Of a stretch of 64,000 nucleotides of DNA, positions 1-8,310 are shown piece by piece. The notes beneath the pieces were generated by a model. It did no database searches. It worked only from the letters and a program-made list of their open reading frames with translations, and had not been told where the DNA came from. Source of the DNA: Beijerinckiaceae bacterium (GTDB taxonomy: Bacteria; Pseudomonadota; Alphaproteobacteria; Rhizobiales; Beijerinckiaceae); assembly GCA_947478405.1 (NCBI GenBank), contig CANJVX010000012.1, positions 1-64,000 of the forward strand, written 5' to 3'. The position numbers and the translations under genes were made by a program. The first letter of the stretch is position 1, and each line of letters opens with the position of its first letter.

Positions 1-1
1 C

Positions 2-679
2 ATGCTTCAATCTGCAAAAGCCGCCTTTCCGCAAATCTTCACGCCGCCATTCCGCGCTGTGCTGATCAAGAGCCTTGGACTCACTTTTGTTCTTCTTACG
101 CTCATGTGGATGGGACTAGACAGGATCATCGTCGAATACATCGCTCTGCCCTATCCGTGGATCGCGAGCATTCTGTCATTTCTGACAGGCATCGGCCTGA
201 TGGTGGGCCTCGCCTTTTTCATTGCGCCGATTTCTTCCCTGGTCGCAGGCTTTTATCTGGATGATCTGGCGGGTGAAGTGGAGACAGAGATCGGTATCCA
301 GGGGCGCGCCTTGCCCGCTGGGCAGGCTATGTGGCTTGCAAGCAAATTCGCGGCCGTCTCATTGCTGGTGAATGCTTTCGCGCTCGTCGTCTTCTTGCTG
401 CCCGGCGTCAATATCCTCGTGTTTTTTATGGCAAACGCCTATCTGCTGGGACGCGAATATTTCGAACTCGCATCCTTGCGTTTCCGCTCGCTCGAGGAGA
501 CGCATGAGCTGCGTCGCCGTCATCGCTTTTATATTTTCATCTGCGGGCTTTTTATCGCGGGCTTCGTCGCCGTGCCCATCCTCAATCTGCTGACGCCACT
601 CTTTGGCACAGCCTTCATGGTACGCATCCATGCAAGGCTCGCACGTGAAGACCGCTTATTGATTCAGGCAGGCCGCTGA
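2..679 (+). CDS. CysZ/EI24-like membrane protein
   Basis: Integral membrane protein of 225 residues resembling the EI24/CysZ family, often labelled sulfate transporter family protein in alphaproteobacteria. Hydrophobic segments lie at about residues 23-45, 54-88, 115-150 and 175-205, with the family-like stretch 'FFIAPISSLVAGFYLDDL' near residue 75. CysZ proteins mediate sulfate uptake in enterobacteria; whether this homologue moves sulfate is inference, since no sulfur genes adjoin it. The ATG is the second base of the window, so a start further upstream cannot be excluded. The 3' end overlaps the convergent reductase gene by 16 bases. Confidence 0.72.
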   Translation: MLQSAKAAFPQIFTPPFRAVLIKSLGLTFVLLTLMWMGLDRIIVEYIALPYPWIASILSFLTGIGLMVGLAFFIAPISSLVAGFYLDDLAGEVETEIGIQGRALPAGQAMWLASKFAAVSLLVNAFALVVFLLPGVNILVFFMANAYLLGREYFELASLRFRSLEETHELRRRHRFYIFICGLFIAGFVAVPILNLLTPLFGTAFMVRIHARLAREDRLLIQAGR

Positions 680-1668
680 CGCTCGAACTGGCCCGTCTTG
701 CGGAAGCGATAAAGATAGGTCGGCACAATCGACTCATAGGCTTCGGGATGAATCCCCAAGCCGCCGAGTGTACGCCCTTCGCTCACGGCAGCCGGTGACA
801 CGACATTGTCATGGCGCAGCATGCGCACCTGATCGCGCGTCGTGAGCAGCATTTTCGGAAACAACCCAAGAGAGGCAGCCGAGGCGATTTCCATACCCAG
901 CGCCATATAATGGCCAGCCTCAAACGGCAGCGGCAGAAGCACGCGCTTGCGGCCAATCGTATCGCACGTAAATTGCACAAGCTCACGGAAGCTTTTCGTT
1001 TCCGGCCCGCCTATTTCATAAACAGCGCCAGGCTTTGTCTCACCATTCAGCGCACGCGCAACAACCTGCGCAACATCGCCGACATAAACCGGCTGAAAAC
1101 GCGTCTGAGCGCCAATCAAAGGCAGAACGGGGAGCATGCGCGCGAGCGCAGCAAAGCGGTTGAAGAAATCATCTTCCGGACCAAAGACGATCGAGGGGCG
1201 CACAATGGTGGCATCGGAGAAAAATTCGAGTGCGGCGGTCTCACCATCGGCCTTCGAGCGGGCATAAGCGGAATCAGATTGCGGATCTGCGCCCAGAGCC
1301 GACATTTGCACCAGATGCGTCACGCCTGCCTCTTTGGCTGCGCGCGCCACAGCGCGGGCACCAAAGGCCTGCACGGCGTCAAAACGCTGGCGGCCCGTCT
1401 CAGTCAGAATACCCACCAGATTGACGACCGCATCGGCACCACGCACCGCGGCAGCAATGGAGGCCGGAAAGCGCAGATTGGCCTGCACAGCATGGATCTG
1501 GCCTACACGGCCTGATGGCTGGAGGTGGCCAGCCAGATCAGGTCGGCGGCAGGCGACGCGAATGCGCCAACCCTCCTTTGCCAAAGCACGCACGACATGG
1601 CGTCCGACGAAGCCGGAGCCGCCAAACACCGTTACCAGACGGCCAGTCTTGTCGCTTGTCTCGAGCAT
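664..1668 (-). CDS. NDUFA9-like NAD(P)-binding reductase (atypical extended SDR)
   Basis: A 334-residue Rossmann-fold protein of the complex I NDUFA9 subfamily of atypical extended short-chain dehydrogenases. The dinucleotide-binding glycine motif 'VFGGSGFVGRHVV' is close to the N terminus, followed by 'VNLVGILTETGRQRF', typical of this subfamily. Bacterial members are commonly called complex I NDUFA9 family proteins; a direct role in complex I or quinone metabolism is not shown here. The start is placed at MLETSDKTGR because it gives the usual N terminus just before the first beta strand; an in-frame start 10 codons upstream (1698) is possible. It is convergent with the EI24-like gene. Confidence 0.82.
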   Translation of the reverse strand: MLETSDKTGRLVTVFGGSGFVGRHVVRALAKEGWRIRVACRRPDLAGHLQPSGRVGQIHAVQANLRFPASIAAAVRGADAVVNLVGILTETGRQRFDAVQAFGARAVARAAKEAGVTHLVQMSALGADPQSDSAYARSKADGETAALEFFSDATIVRPSIVFGPEDDFFNRFAALARMLPVLPLIGAQTRFQPVYVGDVAQVVARALNGETKPGAVYEIGGPETKSFRELVQFTCDTIGRKRVLLPLPFEAGHYMALGMEIASAASLGLFPKMLLTTRDQVRMLRHDNVVSPAAVSEGRTLGGLGIHPEAYESIVPTYLYRFRKTGQFERQRPA

Positions 1669-1735
1669 GGAAAATCCCCGTTCAGCCCTGCGTCTCACGA
1701 CCGCTGATTAGAGGGCTATAGGGCGAAGGGCAAGC

Positions 1736-2068
1736 CTACTTGCGGCGCAACCGGATCGGGACCGGAATGAGAACAAGATCGGCCTCATCCTCGCGTTGGC
1801 GACGTCCACCGCCAGGGCCGTCATCCTGATCGTCGGTGGGCAAAGCCATAATGGCGGTGCCGCAGACAGCGCTGCCAAAAGTTACGGCGAAGCTGCCAAA
1901 GAAGAGGAAGAGGGCAGGCATCGGATATTGCGCGCGCGCCAGCAAAGTCCCGATATTGCTGACATCCATATAGAGGAGGAAGGCGGCAAAGACGCAACCC
2001 AGAAAAGCGCCGGCCAGCGCGTTCCAGACCAGAAGGCGGATGAGGCTCTGCTCGATACGCTTCGTCAT
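1736..2068 (-). CDS. Small hypothetical membrane protein
   Basis: A 110-residue protein with two predicted transmembrane helices (about residues 12-34 and 46-70) and a charged, glycine-rich C-terminal tail containing 'DDQDDGPGGGRRQREDEAD'. The ATG follows a good ribosome binding site (GAGGAAAGCC). I do not recognise a family. It lies 67 bases upstream of the NDUFA9-like gene on the same strand, so the two may be cotranscribed. Its 5' end faces the tRNA-Leu promoter region. Confidence 0.6.
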   Translation of the reverse strand: MTKRIEQSLIRLLVWNALAGAFLGCVFAAFLLYMDVSNIGTLLARAQYPMPALFLFFGSFAVTFGSAVCGTAIMALPTDDQDDGPGGGRRQREDEADLVLIPVPIRLRRK

Positions 2069-2191
2069 TGGCTTTCCTCAAAAAGAGCAGGGACAAACCC
2101 CTTCTGCTCCATTCCAGATATGGGGTGAGTGTTCTCCTTTTTCAGGGGCAGGGGAAGAGGAAAAATGTCCTGCGCGGTCAAGCTATCGAGA

Positions 2192-2220
2192 TTGACAGGT
2201 GCACCCCCCGCCCGTAGAAA
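2192..2220 (+). promoter_or_regulatory. Sigma70-type promoter of tRNA-Leu
   Basis: TTGACA (2192-2197), a spacer of exactly 17 bases, then TAGAAA (2215-2220), ending 8 bases before the mature tRNA 5' end. The -35 is a full consensus match and the -10 matches 4 of 6. Placement directly before a tRNA supports function. Confidence 0.7.
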
Positions 2221-2228
2221 CCGCCCGT

Positions 2229-2315
<87 letters not shown>

Positions 2316-2322
2316 TAAAAAG

Positions 2323-2348
2323 CGCGGTCCGTTGGGCCGCGTTTTTTT
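2323..2348 (+). terminator. Rho-independent terminator of tRNA-Leu
   Basis: Stem CGCGGTCC (2323-2330) pairs with GGGCCGCG (2334-2341) with one G-T pair, a 3-base loop and a run of seven T. It begins 8 bases after the CCA end. Confidence 0.88.
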
Positions 2349-2363
2349 GTTTTAAGGTGCCTC

Positions 2364-2984
2364 ATGACTCCTGAATTCCTATTTGACGGTCCTGAACGCG
2401 CCGACACGACCCTGCTGCTTGCCCATGGCGCGGGCGGGGCTATGGATAGCCCCCGCATGCAGGCCCTTACGGAAGCTTTGGCGCAAGAAGGGTTGCGGGT
2501 TGCCCGTTTCGAATTTTCCTACATGGCGGCCCGCCGCCAGGGCCCCCGAAGACCACCGCCAAAAGCCGAGACACTGAAACCGGAATATCAGGCCGCGATT
2601 GCGGCACTGGGCGTGACGGGCAAGCTGATCATCGGCGGTAAATCCATGGGTGGGCGCATTGCCTCAATGATAGCCGACGAGATGCAGTCTGCGGGCCTTC
2701 TCTGCCTGGGCTATCCGTTTCACCCCGTAGGAAAGCCAGAACAAACCCGCACCGAGCATCTGGAACGCCTGTGCACACCAACACTCATCGTGCAGGGAAG
2801 CCGCGATCCGTTCGGAACATGCGAAGAGGTGAGCACCTTTGCGCTTTCACCCGCCATTCGCATCGCCTGGATGGAAGATGGCGATCACGATCTGCGCCCA
2901 CGCAAAAACTTATCGGGCTTCACAATAAAAAATCACCTCGCGAGCATGGCGCGCGAGGTGAGAGAATGGGCAAGTAAATTATAA
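2364..2984 (+). CDS. KANL3/Tex30-like alpha/beta hydrolase
   Basis: A 206-residue serine-hydrolase-fold protein of the small KANL3/Tex30 or dienelactone-hydrolase-like group. The nucleophile elbow is GGKSMGG, with Ser94; likely partners are Asp148 (GSRDPFG) and His175 (DGDHDL). The oxyanion motif HGAGG is at residues 21-25. There is no signal peptide, so it is cytoplasmic. The substrate is unknown. It starts 16 bases after the tRNA terminator with a weak ribosome binding site (AAGGTG) and ends 36 bases before the convergent binding-protein gene. Family assignment is firm; function is not. Confidence 0.8.
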   Translation: MTPEFLFDGPERADTTLLLAHGAGGAMDSPRMQALTEALAQEGLRVARFEFSYMAARRQGPRRPPPKAETLKPEYQAAIAALGVTGKLIIGGKSMGGRIASMIADEMQSAGLLCLGYPFHPVGKPEQTRTEHLERLCTPTLIVQGSRDPFGTCEEVSTFALSPAIRIAWMEDGDHDLRPRKNLSGFTIKNHLASMAREVREWASKL

Positions 2985-3020
2985 TCCATCATCGCGACTA
3001 CCTCGCAATGATAGCGCTTC

Positions 3021-4040
3021 TTAGCGCGCCAGTAATTCCTTGGCGCGATCTGCCACAGTTTTCGGTGTCGCCAGCGTCTTCTTGACTTCATCAGCCAATT
3101 TCGATGGCGCCGCATATTCGAGATCGAGATTGCTCTTGGCCATTTCGGCGACCATCTCGGCATCTTTAGTCATCGCCAGAAAGCCATCCTGCATGGCCTT
3201 CATGACAGGTGCGGGTGTGCCGGGAGGCGCAATGAAGGCGCGGCCAATAGCGCCGCCTGATGCGTAGAGACGCAGCAACTGACGGTCAGCTTCATTATTG
3301 CCAAGCTCGCCAAGGGCGGGCACATCCGGCAGATCTGCCGCGCGTTCAGGCACATCTTGCAGGATGATCTTGATCTTCTTCTCATCCAACCATTGCTTCT
3401 TGCCGGTGCGAACGGCGGCCCATGAACCAGCTGTTCCGTCCACTTCGCCGCGCTCCATGGCAAGCATGCCTTCAGCTGACGCCGGGAAGCCGGAGATGAT
3501 CTTGAACTTCGTTCCGATTGTTGCGTTCAGCAGCTTGGGCACGACTTCAGAAATATTACCTGCGCCCGCGGCCGCGACCGGCGTTTCAATCGTCTTAATA
3601 GCATCAAGCGACTGAGCCTTGGCAGTGTGCCATTGGAAGTGAATATTGTTAGAGGAGGCAATGCGGCCGACCCAGTTGAAATTGGCGGCATCAAATTGCA
3701 CGGCCGGATTGCCTGTGACCTGCTCGACCGCCAAAGTCTCGGTGACAATGCCAATCGCCGTGCCATCCTTGGGCGCTACTTTATAGATGTAATTGGCAGC
3801 GACCAGCGTGCCGGCTCCCGGCATGTTGGTGGCAATGACCGTCGGCTGACCCGGCAGATATTTGCCAAAATAGCGCGCCACGGCACGACCATAGAGATCG
3901 TAGCTGCCGCCTGCCGTATTTCCGATATAAATCGTCACCGTCTTCTTGGCGAAATTCACCTCCTGCGCCTGCGCGGAGACAATGCAAAGACCGCTGGTCG
4001 CCAGAAGCGCGCGAAGGAGCGTTGTGCCCGAAAAAGTCAT
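3021..4040 (-). CDS. Bug/TctC-like periplasmic binding protein (orphan)
   Basis: A 339-residue exported solute-binding protein with a signal peptide of about 25 residues ending AQA. It resembles the Bug (TctC) receptors of tripartite tricarboxylate transporters. Diagnostic stretches are 'TIYIGNTAGGSYDLYGR', 'NMPGAGTLVAANYIY' and 'AMERGEVDG'. TTT systems need TctA and TctB membrane partners; none is seen nearby, so it may serve a distant carrier or a sensor. The start is set by GGGAGGAAATAC before the ATG. It is the first of five such genes in the window. Ligand unknown; Bug proteins bind carboxylates and related small molecules. Confidence 0.85.
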   Translation of the reverse strand: MTFSGTTLLRALLATSGLCIVSAQAQEVNFAKKTVTIYIGNTAGGSYDLYGRAVARYFGKYLPGQPTVIATNMPGAGTLVAANYIYKVAPKDGTAIGIVTETLAVEQVTGNPAVQFDAANFNWVGRIASSNNIHFQWHTAKAQSLDAIKTIETPVAAAGAGNISEVVPKLLNATIGTKFKIISGFPASAEGMLAMERGEVDGTAGSWAAVRTGKKQWLDEKKIKIILQDVPERAADLPDVPALGELGNNEADRQLLRLYASGGAIGRAFIAPPGTPAPVMKAMQDGFLAMTKDAEMVAEMAKSNLDLEYAAPSKLADEVKKTLATPKTVADRAKELLAR

Positions 4041-4114
4041 GTATTTCCTCCCGATTTGTTGGCGGGGAAACTAGGACAAGGCGGGCTGTCTGTCTATCGG
4101 CGGGGGCGAGCGTC

Positions 4115-5236
4115 TCAGCTTTTGCCCAAAGATGCCGCCACGCGAGCGGCAATGACCGCATAATCAGCATCGCCGACCTGCCGCCGCCAGATTTTCATCG
4201 TCGGATACCAGACATTTTCGTGATCGATATCGAGCCAGCGCCAATCGGGCCATTCATTGGTGATCATCATATCGACCGGGCAATGCAAAGCGCCCGCCAG
4301 ATGGACCAGCGACGTATCTACGCAGACAAGCCGATCAACAGATTGCAACAGAGCTGCCGAATCAAGAAAGGCATCGAGGCCGGAATCGAAATCGGGATCG
4401 GGCCTGAGGATCTTGTCCTTGAACCCGCACCCCTCAATCTCCTCTTCGGTCGCGTTGATTTGCAGGCAGACAAGCGTGACGCCGGGAATGGCCGCCAGCG
4501 GCGCAAAATCCTCGAGCCGCGCCGAACGCTTGGGATCAAGCTTGTGCTGTGGATTCCCACGCCAGGCGATGGCAATCACAGGCCCCTTATGCTTGCCGCG
4601 ATGATCCTCTAGCCAGTCACGCCAGCGCGCCACCCGCACTGGATCAGCCCGCAAATAGGGCTCGCGCGCCAGATAATCTTCTTCCTTGAGATCGAGCAGA
4701 CGCGGCAGGTCCATCATGGTCGTCCAATGTTCGACATTGGTGACGGAAGAGGGCATTTCACCCGCCAGAAGTGGCGGCGATGGATCAAGCGTGCGCAACA
4801 GGCCAAATAATTTTTGTGGCACAACTACCTGCACATCAATGCCCGCCTGCAGGAGACGTGGAAGAAAACGCGCGAATTGAATGGTGTCGCCCATGCCCTG
4901 TTCTGACATCACCAGAAGCTTATTGGGCGGAGGCGCTATTTTGCTGCGCGGAATGGGGCGCGGCGTGCCATCACGGTTGCGGCCATTCACCTGCGGGGGC
5001 ACATCCATAAGGCGAAAACGAATGTCGAAAGCATCCCATGCGTCATCCCAGCGGCGTAGACAAAACAGCGCACGCGCGAGTTTGGCCCGGCCATCGACAT
5101 AAGCAGGGATTTGCGCCAGGACGGCTTTGTAAATGCCAATGGCATTTTCGAAACGGCCCGCAGCCTGTTCGCGATCTGCCACCTGAACCGCTGCCGCCAA
5201 ATCGGCCGCGGTGGGCTTTAAATAAGCCTCCGTCAT
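4115..5236 (-). CDS. TPR protein with GT9-like glycosyltransferase domain
   Basis: A 373-residue cytoplasmic protein. Residues 15-85 form degenerate tetratricopeptide helices ('GRFENAIGIYKAVLAQIP', 'GRAKLARALFCLRRWDDA'). Residues 105-370 look like a GT-B fold of the GT9/heptosyltransferase-like type found in alphaproteobacterial TPR proteins, with 'SEQGMGDTIQFARFLP' at 111-126 and 'CVDTSLVHLAGALHCPV' near 305. The expected role is sugar transfer onto protein or envelope glycan; the acceptor cannot be inferred. The ATG follows AGGTGGTGC. Its 3' end is 74 bases from the start of the binding-protein gene on the same strand, and it is divergent from prmB. Confidence 0.75.
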   Translation of the reverse strand: MTEAYLKPTAADLAAAVQVADREQAAGRFENAIGIYKAVLAQIPAYVDGRAKLARALFCLRRWDDAWDAFDIRFRLMDVPPQVNGRNRDGTPRPIPRSKIAPPPNKLLVMSEQGMGDTIQFARFLPRLLQAGIDVQVVVPQKLFGLLRTLDPSPPLLAGEMPSSVTNVEHWTTMMDLPRLLDLKEEDYLAREPYLRADPVRVARWRDWLEDHRGKHKGPVIAIAWRGNPQHKLDPKRSARLEDFAPLAAIPGVTLVCLQINATEEEIEGCGFKDKILRPDPDFDSGLDAFLDSAALLQSVDRLVCVDTSLVHLAGALHCPVDMMITNEWPDWRWLDIDHENVWYPTMKIWRRQVGDADYAVIAARVAASLGKS

Positions 5237-5374
5237 GCACCACCTAAAAAATTAAAAAATCAAAAACGAATCGTGCGAAGGATGGCAGGAACAACGGGCC
5301 TTCACCAGCCTGCGCCTCGACAGGACAGAAGTCACGGGCTAAACCCTTGAAAAAGGTCGCAGCGGAGCTGATGC

Positions 5375-6313
5375 ATGAAGCCGGAACCCCTTCCCGATGC
5401 CACAAGTCTCGCTGGCGAACTGGTGACGCTGCGTGATTATCTGCGGTATGCGACCAGCACCTTCCGGGCGCATGATCTCGTTTTCGGACATGGTACAAAT
5501 GATGCGCTGGATGAGGCGGCTTTCATCGTACTCGAAGGATTATCGCTGCCCATCGACCGGCTCGAGCCCTTCCTAGATGCGCGTCTTTTGCTGACCGAGC
5601 GCAAACGCCTAGCAGAGCTTATTCTGGCGCGCATCATCACGCGTAAGCCCGCCTCTTACCTGCTCAACAAAGCCTACGTCGGCGGCGTGCCCTTCTATGT
5701 GGATGAACGCGTCATTGTTCCACGCTCCTTTATCGGTGAATTGCTGCGCGGCGGTTTGTTTTCTGGCGCGGACGGGCATCAACTGATGGAAGCCGAAAGC
5801 GTGTGCTCCGCACTTGATTTATGCACAGGCTCCGGCTGCCTCGCGATCCTGATGGCGCAGCATTTCCCACATGCCATGATTGAAGCAGTCGATCTGTCGC
5901 CTGACGCACTGGCTGTGGCAAAAATCAATCTGGCAAATAGCGGTCTCGAAGATCGGATCGGACTGATCGAGGGCGATCTCTTCGGCCCGCTTGCAGGGCA
6001 CAGCTATGATTTGATCATCACCAATCCGCCCTATGTCAGCGCGCAGGTGATGGCGAGCCTCCCGCCTGAATATGCGCAGGAACCAACCATGGCTTTGGGC
6101 TCCGGCGAAGACGGGCTTGATATCACCCGGCGCATCCTGCATGGCGCAGGCAAGCATCTGAACCCCGGCGGCGGCCTGCTCTGCGAGATCGGCGAAGATC
6201 GCGAAATTCTCGAAGCCGAATTCCCGGAACTTCCCTTCCTATGGCTCGATACGGAAGAAAGCACGGGCGAAGTTTTCTGGCTGTCAGCTGGGGATCTAGG
6301 CTGCGAGTCCTGA
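5375..6313 (+). CDS. prmB: Ribosomal protein L3 N5-glutamine methyltransferase PrmB
   Basis: A 312-residue SAM-dependent methyltransferase of the HemK/PrmB family, which methylates the glutamine side chain of ribosomal protein L3. The SAM motif 'LDLCTGSGCLA' is at 147-157, the acidic motif 'AVDLSPDAL' near 171, and the catalytic NPPY tetrad at 217-220. The helical N-terminal region and length fit PrmB better than PrmC. The ATG is preceded by GGAG at a spacing of 8. It is divergent from the glycosyltransferase and its 3' end overlaps the convergent chemotaxis receptor by 18 bases. Confidence 0.9.
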   Translation: MKPEPLPDATSLAGELVTLRDYLRYATSTFRAHDLVFGHGTNDALDEAAFIVLEGLSLPIDRLEPFLDARLLLTERKRLAELILARIITRKPASYLLNKAYVGGVPFYVDERVIVPRSFIGELLRGGLFSGADGHQLMEAESVCSALDLCTGSGCLAILMAQHFPHAMIEAVDLSPDALAVAKINLANSGLEDRIGLIEGDLFGPLAGHSYDLIITNPPYVSAQVMASLPPEYAQEPTMALGSGEDGLDITRRILHGAGKHLNPGGGLLCEIGEDREILEAEFPELPFLWLDTEESTGEVFWLSAGDLGCES

Positions 6314-8083
6314 CATTTCAGTCGGTCGGCTCGTGCGGAAGTGGTGCACGAGCCCGGTGAGATTTGTCACCTCACGATAGAGTCGCTGGCTGACATTATT
6401 GGCTTCTTCGACAATAGCCGCATTTTTCTGCGTAAGGGCATCCATCTGGTTCACAGCAAGATTCACCTCTTGTAGACCGGTGGATTGTTCGCGCGCGCCT
6501 TGTGCAATGTCGCGGATCACGTCATTCAGCGCACTCACCTGATCGAAAATGCGCGTCATCACATCGCTCGTGCGACCGATCGAGGTTACACCATCGCGCA
6601 CATCGGCTTGGGCACCCTCGATGAGTCCCTTGATCTCCTTGGCCGCAGCAGCAGAGCGCTGCGCCAAAGCGCGTACTTCTGATGCTACCACCGCAAAGCC
6701 AAGACCCGCATTGCCCGCACGCGCGGCTTCAACACCCGCATTGAGCGCCAAAAGATTGGTCTGGAAGGCAATGTCATCAATCACGCCTATAATGGCGCTG
6801 ATCTTCTCAGATGAAGTCGAAATGCGCCGGATGGAACCAATGGTCTCATCCAACACGCCTTTGCTGCCTTGCACTTCCTGACGCGCAGCACCGGCCAATG
6901 TATTGGCGCGTTCTGCCCCTTCAGCTGTGGCTTTGAGTGTCGTGGTGATTTGACCCAAGGCCGCCGCTGTCTCTTCGAGGCTTGCTGCCTGCTGTTCGGC
7001 GCGCGCCGCCACATCATCTGACACGCTTGCCACTTCGGCCGTGTTGCTGTGAATCATTTCCGAACTCGCCATCACGCCGCACATTGCAATTTCGAGTTTT
7101 TGCATAGCGGCATTGAAATCGCCTGCCAGTTTGGCGAATGCGGCAGGCAGATCACGCACACGCCAAGTGAGATCGCCACGCTCCAAAGCTGCCAGCGCCG
7201 CGCCCAATTGATCGATGACTGCCGCCTGGCGGGCGGCCGCCTCTGCGCGCTCAGTTTCGGTGCGTTGACGCAAAGCCTCTGCTTCATGGCGCAATTCTTC
7301 ATTGCGCTCGAGCGCCAACTTTTCCTGCACAGCCTTATTAAAAAATGCGAGCGCTCGGGCCATGTCGCCGATTTCATCCTGACGTTGCTGATCAGGAATC
7401 GTCACCGATGTCGCACCATTGGCGAGCTCCCCCATGATGCTCGCCATCTGAGAGACGGGCTTTGCGATAGAGCGGCTGAGCGCCAATGCAAGAAGGATAG
7501 CAACGCCTACAGCAGTAACAGCAGCGCCTATCATTAATTGCGAAAGGAGAGTGATCGCCGCATCGCGTTCCAGATAACTTCGCTCCGAGGTCGCGTCAGC
7601 AATCTTTTTCAACTCGCCCAGAACCACACGACTTTCGGTGAGACGCCCTCTTGTCAAAGCTTTGGCCTGAGCTTGCTGATGCGTCTGTGGATCCGCGCTC
7701 TCCTTCATCAGGTCGCGCGCTTCGCCCAAGTTCTTGTCGATCATGGGCCGGAATTTTGTGGCAAGCGCCCGTTCCTCGTCCGTGGTGGTCGTCTCTTCGA
7801 GGCTTTTCAGGAGGCCACCAAGCTGGCCGTTCAGCCCATTGATCAGCTTTTCGAATGAGGCATCCCCAGTCAGCAGAAATCCGCGCACCATATTCTGACG
7901 ATCCACCAGAGTGGCCAACGTCCGCTCAATCACCTCTCGGCGGAAGGAGGCCCGCTCACCTGCCTGAACAGCTGAACGCATATTCAGCGTCTCGACGTAA
8001 ATTCCGGCACTGATCAGCCCGAGCAGGAAAATCAGGATCGAAAAGGCGCCGATCAGCCGGCCACGAATCTTCAGGTTGGACAT
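6296..8083 (-). CDS. Methyl-accepting chemotaxis protein with CHASE3-like sensor
   Basis: A 595-residue membrane receptor. TM1 is near residues 11-32. A helical CHASE3-like periplasmic domain follows with 'RQNMVRGFLLTGD', then TM2 near 185-210, a HAMP domain, a second HAMP-like linker ('ALERGDLTWRVRDLP') and the cytoplasmic signalling hairpin, whose tip reads 'IAFQTNLLALNAGVEAARAG'. No CheR/CheB pentapeptide is seen at the C terminus. No che genes are adjacent. The start at MSNLKIRGRL is chosen because it precedes TM1 directly; in-frame starts up to 31 codons upstream (8176) would add an atypical leader. Ligand unknown. Confidence 0.9.
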   Translation of the reverse strand: MSNLKIRGRLIGAFSILIFLLGLISAGIYVETLNMRSAVQAGERASFRREVIERTLATLVDRQNMVRGFLLTGDASFEKLINGLNGQLGGLLKSLEETTTTDEERALATKFRPMIDKNLGEARDLMKESADPQTHQQAQAKALTRGRLTESRVVLGELKKIADATSERSYLERDAAITLLSQLMIGAAVTAVGVAILLALALSRSIAKPVSQMASIMGELANGATSVTIPDQQRQDEIGDMARALAFFNKAVQEKLALERNEELRHEAEALRQRTETERAEAAARQAAVIDQLGAALAALERGDLTWRVRDLPAAFAKLAGDFNAAMQKLEIAMCGVMASSEMIHSNTAEVASVSDDVAARAEQQAASLEETAAALGQITTTLKATAEGAERANTLAGAARQEVQGSKGVLDETIGSIRRISTSSEKISAIIGVIDDIAFQTNLLALNAGVEAARAGNAGLGFAVVASEVRALAQRSAAAAKEIKGLIEGAQADVRDGVTSIGRTSDVMTRIFDQVSALNDVIRDIAQGAREQSTGLQEVNLAVNQMDALTQKNAAIVEEANNVSQRLYREVTNLTGLVHHFRTSRPTEMSGLAA

Positions 8084-8229
8084 GCCAAAACCCCGGACAG
8101 AAAAGGAATTGCGCGCAAAATGCGCCTGAAACAGCCTCAGAATAATCCAGAGGTTTGAAGAGAACCTTAAAATCACAATTAAAACAGGGGCTTACGTAAA
8201 GTCAGGCAAATCCTGCCGTTCCGGATCAC

Positions 8230-8251
8230 GATATAAAGATTTCTTTATATC
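8230..8251. promoter_or_regulatory. Palindromic operator upstream of ahcY (SahR-like)
   Basis: A perfect 10-bp inverted repeat, GATATAAAGA and TCTTTATATC, separated by TT. It lies 59 bases before the ahcY start and immediately upstream of a plausible -35 box. Symmetry and position fit a dimeric repressor. The ArsR-family regulator SahR is known to control SAH recycling genes in proteobacteria; assigning this site to SahR is inference, and no regulator gene lies next to it. Confidence 0.65.
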
Positions 8252-8255
8252 CTCG

Positions 8256-8284
8256 TTGCCGCCATGGATCACCCCTGCTATAGA
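8256..8284 (+). promoter_or_regulatory. Putative ahcY promoter
   Basis: TTGCCG (8256-8261), a 17-base spacer and TATAGA (8279-8284). Each box matches the sigma70 consensus at 4 of 6 positions. Transcription would start near 8291, about 20 bases before the ATG. The palindrome ends 4 bases before the -35, so a bound repressor would crowd polymerase. Confidence 0.4.
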
Positions 8285-8310
8285 CCGCTCATCTCAAACT
8301 GGGGCACATC

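Noticed and set aside
2987-3012. Possible second copy of the CATTGCGAG palindrome (TCATCGCGA / TCGCAATGA)
   Set aside because: Only a 9-base core with one mismatch; too short to call a repeat copy without a genome search.
8180-8310. SAH riboswitch ahead of ahcY
   Set aside because: No conserved SAH-aptamer-like pairing was found; the only striking element is the DNA palindrome at 8230-8251.
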